Part shown: positions 35,179 to 43,126 of the stretch, piece after piece | Position numbering within the stretch: position 1 is the stretch's first letter | How the letters are laid out: every line of letters begins with the position of its first letter | DNA from: DASRDU01 sp035652435 | GTDB lineage: Bacteria > Acidobacteriota > Blastocatellia > RBC074 | Assembly: GCA_035652435.1 (NCBI GenBank) | Contig: DASRDU010000083.1 | Coordinates: forward strand, 34,210 to 98,209 | Reading direction: 5' to 3' | Length of the DNA stretch: 64,000 nucleotides | The notes under the pieces: generated by a model | What the model saw: only the letters and a program-made list of their open reading frames with translations | What the model was told of the DNA's origin: nothing | Databases searched by the model: none | Made by a program: the position numbers and the translations under genes

Positions 35179-36093
35179 TCAGCGAAACTCACCGCGCCGG
35201 TAGAGCGGGAAGTAATCGTCTCCCGTCACGCCGTGCGCCCGCACCAGCTCATCATATTTCTCCCGGTTGAGAATCCGCCCGCAGAACCAGGCCGGGCGCG
35301 TCCCGGTCGCCCAGCCGCGTTTGAAGCGGCTCAGGCCGTCTTCATCGCCGCCGCCCAGTCCGGCCCCTGATCCGAGATTGAGCCACCCGAGACCGCTTTC
35401 AGCAAAGTAATGAATAGCCTTCCAGAAGAGCGCGAAGGAGGCCCGCAATTCGTACCCTTGGGGGCTGTAAGCTCCCAAGTGGTAGTAACCCACTCCGTCC
35501 TGCAAATACCAAAGGAGCATCCCGACCGTCTCTCCCTCGCTGATGGCCCGGAACGCTACAAGGCCCGGGACGCTGAATTGCCTCGCGAACGCTTGTCTTG
35601 AGAAGGCGCTGATGCCCGTGATGCTGTGCCGCTCAATCAGCGTGCTGTATAAACGTTCCCACTCTTCAGCTGCTGGCGGCACATCGGATCCTTCCACCTG
35701 AAGCTGGTCGAGCGCCTTACGCGCGTTGCGTTGATGGTGGGCGGAAACATAACTATGCGGTGGCCGACCGAGATCAATGACATGGTGTTCCTTGAACCGG
35801 AAGAACCGGTCAGGGAAGCATCGTTCGAGATCGGCCACTTCGTACTGCCCGAAGGGGTCAGCCACCAGCCCGACACTGACCAGCCTGTCGGCCAACCCAT
35901 CCAGATCGCGACCGAGCCGTGTCCAGTCCTGACAAGTGAATAAAGGATAACACCCCGTTGCGTCGCGGTCGCCGGAACCGGGGATCGGGCGCTCCAGCAA
36001 CCAGCCGCCGCTCTCGGGCAGTCCTCGGGGCGCCCCGAACTCACCGAGCGATTCGGCGTAACCTGGGTGCAGGTAGCCGGTCACGGCTGACAC
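35179..36093 (-). CDS. GNAT/FemAB-like acyltransferase
   Basis: A 304-residue protein with the fold signature of the FemAB/BioF2-like GNAT group: HHQRNARKALDQLQVE in the middle, then VPGLVAFRAISEGETVGMLL and YYHLGAYSPQGYELRASFAL in the acyl-CoA binding half, ending WLNLGSGAGLGGGDEDGLSRF. Such proteins in polysaccharide loci are thought to add an acyl or aminoacyl group. The start is GTG 36093, overlapping the stop of the upstream methyltransferase by one base, so translational coupling is likely. Donor and acceptor are unknown. Confidence 0.8.
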   Translation of the reverse strand: MSAVTGYLHPGYAESLGEFGAPRGLPESGGWLLERPIPGSGDRDATGCYPLFTCQDWTRLGRDLDGLADRLVSVGLVADPFGQYEVADLERCFPDRFFRFKEHHVIDLGRPPHSYVSAHHQRNARKALDQLQVEGSDVPPAAEEWERLYSTLIERHSITGISAFSRQAFARQFSVPGLVAFRAISEGETVGMLLWYLQDGVGYYHLGAYSPQGYELRASFALFWKAIHYFAESGLGWLNLGSGAGLGGGDEDGLSRFKRGWATGTRPAWFCGRILNREKYDELVRAHGVTGDDYFPLYRRGEFR

Positions 36094-36842
36094 TACTTGA
36101 TGGCCTCCACGTAGAAAGAATAGCGGCGGCGCAAATCCGAATCAGGATCGAGCCCCGGACTGTATCCGGGCAGCGAAACTTTGCTGAACCCGATCCTCTC
36201 CAGGATCAGGACGATCTTCTCCTCGTCATAAACGCACTTGTGTTCGCCGTGCTGATAGATGCCGTAATTGACGTGGTCAACGAGCGTCTCGGTCCCCGGC
36301 TCCACTTCGGGCAGCACGGCTGAGATGTCCACCAGCTCGACGTACTTCCGGTCACCGCGCAGGTAGGCGTCAAACAGCCCCCTGAAGTTGGGCAGCGCGG
36401 CGCGGAAGATCCCTCCGGGCCGCAGCGCGCGGTGGCAGTCACGCATCAGTCTGACGCCATGCGCGTACTCCAGATGTTCGAGGAAGTGCGAGGAGTAGAT
36501 CAGGTCGCAACTGCCTTCTTCGAGCGACAGCCCCAGCCGAAGGTCATGATTGATACAAACCGTGTCCGGGTGCGCTTCGGGGCGGAAATTCTCGGGTATC
36601 CGCAAAGCGAGATCAATATTTACCCAGCCGGGCCGGATGTCATCCCCGGCACCAATGTGTACTTTGAGTCCGTCATGCCCTTTCAGGGCGGCGAACTTTC
36701 TGGCCGAATGACGACTGACTCTGGCGGCCTTGATCTCCTGCCACAAATTCAGAATTGCCGCCCGCAATGCTTCCGACTGCGGCCCCGCGCTCCGACGAAT
36801 TACCCTCCGGGCGGCTCTGCCGGCCAGATTCGCTAACCGCAT
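36093..36842 (-). CDS. SAM-dependent methyltransferase beside the Wzt gene
   Basis: About 249 residues from ATG 36842. That start overlaps the wzt stop by ten bases, with a GGGGGA ribosome-binding stretch about eleven bases upstream. A basic N-terminal helix leads to KVHIGAGDDIRPGWVNIDLA (SAM site), then LIYSSHFLEHLEYAHGVRLM and CHRALRPGGIFRAALPNFRG, typical of the small methyltransferase_11-like family that acts on sugars. Being next to a Wzt with a C-terminal carbohydrate-binding domain, it is a candidate chain-terminating methyltransferase, as in ABC-exported O-antigens. That role is inference. Confidence 0.85.
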   Translation of the reverse strand: MRLANLAGRAARRVIRRSAGPQSEALRAAILNLWQEIKAARVSRHSARKFAALKGHDGLKVHIGAGDDIRPGWVNIDLALRIPENFRPEAHPDTVCINHDLRLGLSLEEGSCDLIYSSHFLEHLEYAHGVRLMRDCHRALRPGGIFRAALPNFRGLFDAYLRGDRKYVELVDISAVLPEVEPGTETLVDHVNYGIYQHGEHKCVYDEEKIVLILERIGFSKVSLPGYSPGLDPDSDLRRRYSFYVEAIK

Positions 36843-38149
36843 ATGAGTTTCTGTTCCCCCGCCAGAGATTCCGGGTCGGGTTCCCCCGGCTGAATCAGTT
36901 CTGTATCCCAGCGCAGCCGGGGGCGAAGGGCTCCGATCCACTTGCCGTGCCAGGCGCCGCGCAGGTCCACCGAGTCGCGCACCTCAAAAAACAGGAGTTC
37001 GTCCTGACGGTAGATCACGACCGACTGATCCCTGATGACATAGAGTTCGACCCTGTGAGTCCCGTCATTCAGGAGATCGCCCGGGATGTAGCAGGCACTG
37101 CGGAAAAGCCCTGCCGGGAAAGGACGGCCCTGCCACACCGGTTCATCCGCCGGGCCGGTGTTGAAGATCGGGATGTTGTCTTCGTTGTAAACCACCAGGC
37201 TGAGATTCAGGCGGGCGTCCGGCTCCAGATTCCAGTACTCGAACTCCATGACGACCGGCGTATGGACGGTGATCGGCTCCGACGAATGGCCATTCGCGGG
37301 CCTGACGCAGGCGCGGCGCAGGCGCACTTTCTCGTTCCCCGGCGCGGCTGTGGGGTCATCCCAGATCTGTTCGGTGGCGGAAGAGAACGAAGTCCGCAGG
37401 TAGCTGGAAACCACATCAGTGGCCACACCGTCCTGCCTGACCACGCCCTGCTGAATCCAGATGGCGCGGCTGCAGAGGCCCTGCACGGCGACCAGGTTGT
37501 GACTGACAAAGAGGACGGTGCGGCCCTGCCTGGCCACGTCGCCCATTTTATTCAGGCATTTCTTCTGAAAGGCGGCGTCGCCCACTGCCAGCACTTCGTC
37601 CACCAGCAGAATCTCCATCTCCAGATGCGCCGCGACCGAGAAGGCCAGGCGCATATACATGCCGCTGGAGTAATGCTTGACGGGCGTGTCGAGAAATTTT
37701 CCGACCTCGGCGAAGGCCACGATCTCGTCGAACTTCCGCTCGATCTCGTCGCGCCTCATGCCAAGGATCGCCCCGTTCAGGTAGATGTTCTCGCGGCCAC
37801 TCAGTTCCGGGTGGAACCCGGTGCCGACTTCGAGCAGGCTCCCGACCCGCCCGTACAGATCCACGCCGCCCGCCGTCGGCTCGGTGATCCGTGAGAGAAT
37901 CTTGAGCAGGGTTGACTTCCCCGCGCCGTTTCCTCCGATGATCCCGACGACCTCCCCCGGCCTGACCTGGAAGCTGACACCATTGAGCGCCCAGATCGTA
38001 TTTTCGGGCGCGTCACCGTTCCGGCGCAACTGACCGAAGGGCGCACGGACGGCACGAATGAGTGATTCGCGCAGGGTTTCGTAGGGCACTCTGCCCACGC
38101 CGAGGCGGTATTGCTTGCTCAGATTCTCGACTTTGATGATCGGCTTCAT
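36833..38149 (-). CDS. wzt: Polysaccharide ABC transporter ATP-binding protein with C-terminal carbohydrate-binding domain
   Basis: A 438-residue ATPase that drives export of lipid-linked polysaccharide across the inner membrane with the permease next door. Residues 1-250: Walker A GGNGAGKSTLLKIL, signature HYSSGMYMRLAFSVAAH and Walker B LLVDEVLAVGD. Residues 270-438 are a beta-rich Wzt C-terminal domain, which in known cases reads the modified non-reducing end of the chain. The start is ATG 38149, because the long upstream in-frame sequence runs through the permease gene and is not family-like. It is eight bases from the permease stop. Confidence 0.93.
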   Translation of the reverse strand: MKPIIKVENLSKQYRLGVGRVPYETLRESLIRAVRAPFGQLRRNGDAPENTIWALNGVSFQVRPGEVVGIIGGNGAGKSTLLKILSRITEPTAGGVDLYGRVGSLLEVGTGFHPELSGRENIYLNGAILGMRRDEIERKFDEIVAFAEVGKFLDTPVKHYSSGMYMRLAFSVAAHLEMEILLVDEVLAVGDAAFQKKCLNKMGDVARQGRTVLFVSHNLVAVQGLCSRAIWIQQGVVRQDGVATDVVSSYLRTSFSSATEQIWDDPTAAPGNEKVRLRRACVRPANGHSSEPITVHTPVVMEFEYWNLEPDARLNLSLVVYNEDNIPIFNTGPADEPVWQGRPFPAGLFRSACYIPGDLLNDGTHRVELYVIRDQSVVIYRQDELLFFEVRDSVDLRGAWHGKWIGALRPRLRWDTELIQPGEPDPESLAGEQKLICG

Positions 38150-38157
38150 TGGAGGCG

Positions 38158-39054
38158 CTAGACCACGTCGGCGAACGTCTTCTCCATCCGCCGGAAGCTG
38201 TAGGCGGAGTAGATCAGGACGACAAAGATGATCACAGTCGAAACGCCCAGCGTGAGCCAGTTGAATGGCCGCCCGAAGAGCGAGGCGCGGAAGGCTTCGA
38301 CGACGCCGGTCAGCGGGTTGAGCGCCATCACCCAGCGCCACTTCGCCGGCACCAGACTCAGCGGGTAAATGATCGGCGTGGCGAACATCCACAACTGAAT
38401 GACGAACGGCAGCGCGTACCGGATGTCACGGTACTTCACGTTGAGCGCCGACATCCACATCCCGACCCCGAGCGCCAGCAGCGTGACGAGCAGGACGAGA
38501 ACGGGCAACATGACGAGGCCCGGACCCACGCCGACCCCGTACCATGCCATCATGACCGCCAGCAGACCGAAAGCTATCGCGAGATCAATCAGCCCCGCCG
38601 CGACCGCAGCGCCGGGGATGATCAGGCGCGGGAAGTAGACTTTCGTGATCAGATTCGAACTGCCCACCAGACTGTTGCCGCTGTTCGTCACCGCGTTTGA
38701 GAAAAATGTCCACGGCAGCAGCGCCCCGTAGGCGAAGAGCGGATACGGGATGCCGTCGGAAGCGATCCCCGCCAGTTTCCCGAAGAAGAGCGAGAAGATC
38801 AGCATTGTGAAGAGCGGCTGGATGATCGCCCACGCCGCCCCGAGTAGTGTCTGCTTGTAGCGGACTTTGACATCCCGCCACGTGAGGAAGTAGAGCAGGT
38901 CACGGTACGCCCAGAGGTCGCGCAGATTGAGCGCGACCCATTTGCTGCTCGGACGAATGCGGACGACCGGCTGATCCGGCAGCGGATGGGCGACAGATGG
39001 CGCTGACACATCCGCCTGAATGAGAGTGTCTCCGGTTGAGATCCTGTTATTCAT
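38158..39054 (-). CDS. wzm: Polysaccharide ABC transporter permease
   Basis: A 298-residue ABC-2-type permease with six membrane helices. WRDVKVRYKQTLLGAAWAII is the coupling-helix region shared by Wzm/TagG/KpsM proteins, and ALNPLTGVVEAFRASLFG is the conserved C-terminal segment. It pairs with Wzt to pump the finished lipid-linked chain to the periplasm. Together with Wzt it indicates ABC-dependent export, which normally does not need a Wzy polymerase, yet Wzy- and ligase-like genes are present in the same region. Confidence 0.93.
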   Translation of the reverse strand: MNNRISTGDTLIQADVSAPSVAHPLPDQPVVRIRPSSKWVALNLRDLWAYRDLLYFLTWRDVKVRYKQTLLGAAWAIIQPLFTMLIFSLFFGKLAGIASDGIPYPLFAYGALLPWTFFSNAVTNSGNSLVGSSNLITKVYFPRLIIPGAAVAAGLIDLAIAFGLLAVMMAWYGVGVGPGLVMLPVLVLLVTLLALGVGMWMSALNVKYRDIRYALPFVIQLWMFATPIIYPLSLVPAKWRWVMALNPLTGVVEAFRASLFGRPFNWLTLGVSTVIIFVVLIYSAYSFRRMEKTFADVV

Positions 39055-39061
39055 AAAATCG

Positions 39062-39952
39062 TCACTGCTCTCTGGAGGCCATCTCTCTTTCGTTCGCCGA
39101 AGTCAGATACGCTTTCTCAACGAGGTAGGCCCTGAGCGCCGGCCGCCAGTGACGCAACGGCGCGAGCGTCTCGCTGCGCAGCACGGAACAGGCTGGCCTT
39201 CGGGCGCGCTGATTGAGTTCGGCGCTGCCGATGGGAATGACTTCGGCTTCAACACCCGTCTGCCTGACGATCTCGCGGGCGAAGTCGTACCAGGTGGCTT
39301 CGCCATCGGCCGCGAGATGATAGAGGCCGGGCGCCGGGGACGATTCGATCAGCCGCGCGATGCCGGCAGCGAGGTCGCGCGTGTAAGTCGGCGCCGTCGT
39401 CTGATCATTGACTACTCTTAACCGGCCCTCGGCGCGGGCGCGGCGGAGAATGGCTTCGACAAAGTTGCCGCCTTTGCCCCTTGAACCGGCCGCGCCATAC
39501 AGGCCGGAAACGCGCACGATGTAATGGCGCGGGTTGCGCTGTCGGACGAGTTGTTCGCCGGCGAGTTTGGACGCCCCGTAAGCGCTGAGCGGGCTTGGCG
39601 TGTCGCTTTCAACATAAGGCACCCGCTGACCGCCATCAAAGACGTAATCGGTACTCAGGTGCAGCAGGGCGGCGCCGAGTTCGCGCGTCATGGCGGCCAT
39701 CCGACCGGGGACGATGGCGTTGAGCGTGAAAGCCTCGGCCAGCAGCTCCTCACAATCATCCACCCGGTTTTCCGCCGTGCAGTTGATAACGATCTCCGGC
39801 CGTGCCTTCGCCAGCACGGCCCGCATCCGTCCCGCGTCCGTCACATCCAGTTCCGCGCGCGTAAGCGGCGTCACTTCCTGACCGCGCGCGCGCAGGGCGC
39901 TCACAAGGTCTGAGCCGAGTTGTCCGGCGGCGCCGGTGATTGCAATCTTCAC
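39062..39952 (-). CDS. rmlD: dTDP-4-dehydrorhamnose reductase
   Basis: A 296-residue short-chain dehydrogenase-type enzyme performing the last step of dTDP-L-rhamnose synthesis. KIAITGAAGQLGSDLVSAL is the NADPH site. Then come NCTAENRVDDCEELLAEAFT, HLSTDYVFDGGQRVPYVESD with the substrate motif, and YGASKLAGEQLVR with the catalytic Tyr-x-x-x-Lys. The start is GTG 39952, giving the normal length; upstream in-frame sequence shows no family similarity. rmlA, rmlB and rmlC are not here, so the rest of the pathway is encoded elsewhere. A perfect 11-base inverted repeat lies just upstream. Confidence 0.9.
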   Translation of the reverse strand: MKIAITGAAGQLGSDLVSALRARGQEVTPLTRAELDVTDAGRMRAVLAKARPEIVINCTAENRVDDCEELLAEAFTLNAIVPGRMAAMTRELGAALLHLSTDYVFDGGQRVPYVESDTPSPLSAYGASKLAGEQLVRQRNPRHYIVRVSGLYGAAGSRGKGGNFVEAILRRARAEGRLRVVNDQTTAPTYTRDLAAGIARLIESSPAPGLYHLAADGEATWYDFAREIVRQTGVEAEVIPIGSAELNQRARRPACSVLRSETLAPLRHWRPALRAYLVEKAYLTSANEREMASREQ

Positions 39953-39984
39953 GCCCTGTTTTCGGTTCGTCTGAGACGGGAGAC

Positions 39985-40038
39985 TTAATAATGCGACTTT
40001 CAACTCACCATCAGGCACACCCATCCCCGCATTATTAA
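39985..40038 (-). promoter_or_regulatory. Perfect 11-base inverted repeat upstream of rmlD
   Basis: TTAATAATGCG at 39985-39995 and CGCATTATTAA at 40028-40038 are exact inverses with 32 bases between. They are A+T-rich in a G+C-rich region and lie 33-86 bases before the rmlD start. The spacing could suit a dimeric regulator bound at two half-sites, or an mRNA leader stem. Confidence 0.45.
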
Positions 40039-40497
40039 CCCTGAAGGAAACCTCATGCCGAGGCAGCATCCCGTTTTTTAGCTCACTTTGCCTGATGCGC
40101 TCAAGCACTATTTTCGGCGCCGGGTCGAGAGCCATCAGGCCCGAGCTGATCATACCGGGAGAAAATGAAAATGGCGCGATCCTGTCCGGCTTATATTGAT
40201 TGAAGGATAGAGATGAGGAAGTCTCCTGCTGCCGTGGCGGGGCGTATTGTGACAGCCGGGCGACGGGCCGCCGGTCGCCGTCGGAAGGTCTCAAAACGGA
40301 TCTGCTGCGGCGGCCCGGACCAGCGCGCCGCGGATGCAGTCGGCAGGTAACGACGGTTCCCCTGATGCCACCATCCCGGCCCGCCGTCCGCCTTCCGGCG
40401 CCTTTCCCCCCGAATGACCTCTCCCGTCCTGTTCATCGGGCCCGTGATTGCCGGGGTCAGTCATTCAGCCTTGCCGCGAGGGGCGAAGCAAACCTGA

Positions 40498-40513
40498 GTC
40501 AGCCGGGGCTGAC
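40498..40513. repeat. 16-base dyad GTCAGCCGGGGCTGAC
   Basis: The seven-base arms GTCAGCC and GGCTGAC are perfect inverses around GG. It lies about 90 bases after the wzc stop on the minus strand. No T-run follows. It could be an operator or part of a Rho-dependent 3' end. Confidence 0.35.
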
Positions 40514-40604
40514 GGCAGGAACGCGTAACACTTCAGGTCAGAAAATCCTTTCCACATCCCTGCATCTCCTTTTCTCCATGCCCTTCCCATCCTTACCGCG
40601 AACC

Positions 40605-43007
40605 TCAGCTTGACACTTCTCCTTCCGCCTCTTCGGCGCGGGACGTCTCGGGATCATCGTGGGCGTTATCCTCGCCGTCCCGATTGTAGTAATAGCGGCT
40701 GTAGTACGTTGAGTAGTAATAATAATCATGCGGCTGAAGCTTGATGTGGTTGACGACCACGCCGAGAATCTTCGCGCCGACCGATTGCAGATTGGCCTTG
40801 GTGCGCTGCGCCATCTCGCGGGGCGTCACCCCGGCCTTGACGACCAGAATCACGCCTTCGACCAGGGATGACAGGATCAGGCCGTCAGCGAACGAGGCGA
40901 CGGGCGGCGAATCAATCACGACATAATCGAAGTTGGCCGAGAGCGTTTCGACCATCTGGCGCATCCGCTGTGAGCCGAGCAGTTCCGCCGGGTTGGGCGG
41001 CAGCGGCCCGGCCGGCAGGAGGTAGAGGTTCGGCATCGCCGTCTGCACGAGTGAAGCCAGCTCACTGTCGCCGGCCAGGTAGTTGCAGGCGCCCCGCGTA
41101 TTCTTCAGGTTGAAAACCTTGTGAATGCGCGGGCGCCGCAGGTCGGCATCCACCAGCAGCACGGAAGCGCCGGTCTGGGCGAGCGAGATCGCGAGGTTGA
41201 CGCTGGTCGTGGTCTTCCCTTCGGTCGGCTGGCTGCTGGTGACGAGCATCGTCCGGGGCGCGTGTTCGGCCGCCGAGAGCAGGACGGCCGTGCGCAACTG
41301 CCGGTAGCTTTCGGCCAGCGATGAAGTCACGCCGACCTGCGTCAGGAGAACCGCACCGTTCGCGCTGCCGGGCAGACTGCCATTGATCCTCGCGGCGGAC
41401 GGCGTGAGGCTCCCCTGCGGCGCCGCCCCGAGCAACTTGCGCGCCTTGCTGCCGGCGAAGGCCGGGATCACGCCGAGCGCCGGCAGTTGCAGGTAACGGT
41501 CAACGTCCTCGACCGTCTCGATCTTGTTGTTGACGTAATCGAGGAAGATCGCGAGGGCCACGCCGAGGATCAGGCTGAGCGCGAAGCTCAGCAGGATGTA
41601 GCGGACGCGCTTCGGCGCGACCGGGACGCGCGGCAGCGCGGAAAAATTGGTGATCCGGATGTTGCTCTTGAGCGAGGCGGCGGTCACTTCGGTCTCCTTC
41701 TTGCTCTGGTTCAGCGTGTCGAGGAGCTTGCGGTTGCTGTCAACCTCCGCCTGCAGAATTCTCGCCGTGATCGTCCCTTCGTTGTGGTGCAGAGTCTCAC
41801 CCTTCTGCTCGGCTAATGACTGGCGCAGCGACTCTTCGCGGCGGACGGCGGCGCGGTATTGATTCTGGATGCCGCTGATGATGCGCAGGTAGGCCGCGCG
41901 GCGCTCGCCTTCGAGCTGGGCCACCTGCTGATCCACCTCTTTGACGGCGGGCCATTCCGGCGTGTACTCGACCAGGAGTTTCTCCCTCTGCTGCTTCAGG
42001 TCAGTGAGTTTCCGGTTGAGTTCCTGGACGAAGGTGTCTCGCTGGATTTCGGGAATGGTCGAAGGGTCAATCGGCTGCTGCATCAGGTCGTAGGTGCCCT
42101 GAAGGTTCTTGCGCTCGGTCTCGGCCTGGAGCAGCAGTTTGCTCAGGTCGGCGAGGCGCGTGATCACGGTATTCTGCTCCTGCCCGAAATCAATCACCTG
42201 GTTGGTGCGCCGGTAATTGAGCAGCTTCTCTTCGGCCGTCTTCAGCTCCAGTTTGACTTTGGCGATGCGGTCATCAAGGAACTGGTCGGAGTCATTGCTC
42301 CCGGCGCGGCGCGCATCCAGGTTATTTTTGATGAACGCCTCGGCCCATGTGTCGGCGATCTTCCGGGCAAGATCCTTGTCCGGGTGGCGGTACTTGATCT
42401 GCACGAGGCGCGTTTCGCGCAGGCGGGTGACCGTCACGCCGTCCAGCAGCGCGTCAATGTAAGGTTCGAGCCGCTGCATCTCCGCCTGCGTCTCGCGCTC
42501 GCCGCTTGTGACCTGAAGTGATTGCGGCTTGCCCTGCGCGCGCGCTCTGTCTTCCGGGAAGAATCTCTCGTTATGTTCGAGGTCGAGCGTTTTGGCGACG
42601 AGGTAAGCGATGGTCGGGCTTTGCAGGTTCTTGAGCTGCGTGTTGAGGTAGAGTGCGTCCTCGTTAATGATCCGCAGATCCTTGAAGTTGAAAGCGCTGT
42701 TCTCCTCGTTGTCAATCTGAATCGTGGTCTCGCCCTCGTAGATCGAGGGCGAGCGCACCATATAAATCGTCATGAGCGTGACGGCCACAAAGACCATGCT
42801 GACCGGGATCCACAGCCGGCGGCGGACCATGCGCCAGTAATCGCGCAGGTGCAGCTGCCGGCCTTCCGGCGGCGTCCCCTGGCCGTAACCATAATCACGG
42901 CGCGTCTCGGCGATTGAAGCAGATGCTGGGAGGGGGGCAATTTCTGTGAGCTGAATCGGCCCGGGGCCGGGTTGCTGTTCGTGGCTGTTCTGATTTTCTT
43001 CCTGCAT
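40605..43007 (-). CDS. wzc: Polysaccharide co-polymerase / tyrosine autokinase (Wzc, GumC/BY-kinase type)
   Basis: An 800-residue inner-membrane protein controlling chain length and export. One membrane helix lies at about 66-84 and another at about 465-490, flanking a periplasmic Wzz-like domain with long coiled coils (near 240-450). The C-terminal cytoplasmic kinase has Walker A SSQPTEGKTTTS at 591-602, Walker A' VLLVDADLRRPR near 616 and Walker B FDYVVIDSPP near 693. The tail YYYYSTYYSRYYY at 762-774 is the tyrosine cluster that is autophosphorylated in known Wzc proteins. It follows wza on the same strand. The ribosome-binding sequence AAAAAGGA abuts the ATG, an unusually short spacing. 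Confidence 0.94.
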   Translation of the reverse strand: MQEENQNSHEQQPGPGPIQLTEIAPLPASASIAETRRDYGYGQGTPPEGRQLHLRDYWRMVRRRLWIPVSMVFVAVTLMTIYMVRSPSIYEGETTIQIDNEENSAFNFKDLRIINEDALYLNTQLKNLQSPTIAYLVAKTLDLEHNERFFPEDRARAQGKPQSLQVTSGERETQAEMQRLEPYIDALLDGVTVTRLRETRLVQIKYRHPDKDLARKIADTWAEAFIKNNLDARRAGSNDSDQFLDDRIAKVKLELKTAEEKLLNYRRTNQVIDFGQEQNTVITRLADLSKLLLQAETERKNLQGTYDLMQQPIDPSTIPEIQRDTFVQELNRKLTDLKQQREKLLVEYTPEWPAVKEVDQQVAQLEGERRAAYLRIISGIQNQYRAAVRREESLRQSLAEQKGETLHHNEGTITARILQAEVDSNRKLLDTLNQSKKETEVTAASLKSNIRITNFSALPRVPVAPKRVRYILLSFALSLILGVALAIFLDYVNNKIETVEDVDRYLQLPALGVIPAFAGSKARKLLGAAPQGSLTPSAARINGSLPGSANGAVLLTQVGVTSSLAESYRQLRTAVLLSAAEHAPRTMLVTSSQPTEGKTTTSVNLAISLAQTGASVLLVDADLRRPRIHKVFNLKNTRGACNYLAGDSELASLVQTAMPNLYLLPAGPLPPNPAELLGSQRMRQMVETLSANFDYVVIDSPPVASFADGLILSSLVEGVILVVKAGVTPREMAQRTKANLQSVGAKILGVVVNHIKLQPHDYYYYSTYYSRYYYNRDGEDNAHDDPETSRAEEAEGEVSS

Positions 43008-43044
43008 TCCTTTTTAACCTTGCGTCTGTCCTGCTCCTATCCCA

Positions 43045-43121
43045 GCTTCAGGGTGCTGCGTAAAGTGCCGCCCGGAATCGGGGCGAATCCGGGCTCCTGA
43101 AGCGTCAGCCGGTCATGACCG
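43045..43121 (-). promoter_or_regulatory. Nested stem-loops between wza and wzc
   Basis: GCTTCAGG (43045-43052) is the exact inverse of CCTGAAGC (43096-43103). Inside, GCCCGGA (43070-43076) is the exact inverse of TCCGGGC (43088-43094). Next to them CGGTCATGACCG (43110-43121) is a perfect palindrome. All lie between the wza stop and the wzc start. They may tune wzc expression relative to wza. Confidence 0.6.
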
Positions 43122-43126
43122 ATGGA

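Larger units (their letters stand above)
39953..40604. other. 652-base gene-free interval upstream of rmlD
   Basis: No credible gene is seen on either strand; the open frames lack ribosome-binding sites and family features. It holds the inverted repeat at 39985-40038 and a smaller dyad at 40498-40513. Being the largest gap in the minus-strand locus, it probably carries the promoter for the rmlD-to-wecA gene run. Confidence 0.6.

Noticed and set aside
38150..38392. N-terminal extension of wzt by 81 codons
   Set aside because: It lies wholly within the wzm coding sequence in another frame and is Arg-rich shadow sequence.
39953..40294. N-terminal extension of rmlD by about 114 codons
   Set aside because: Normal RmlD length and the nucleotide-binding motif begin at GTG 39952; the extension covers the inverted repeat and shows no similarity to anything I know.
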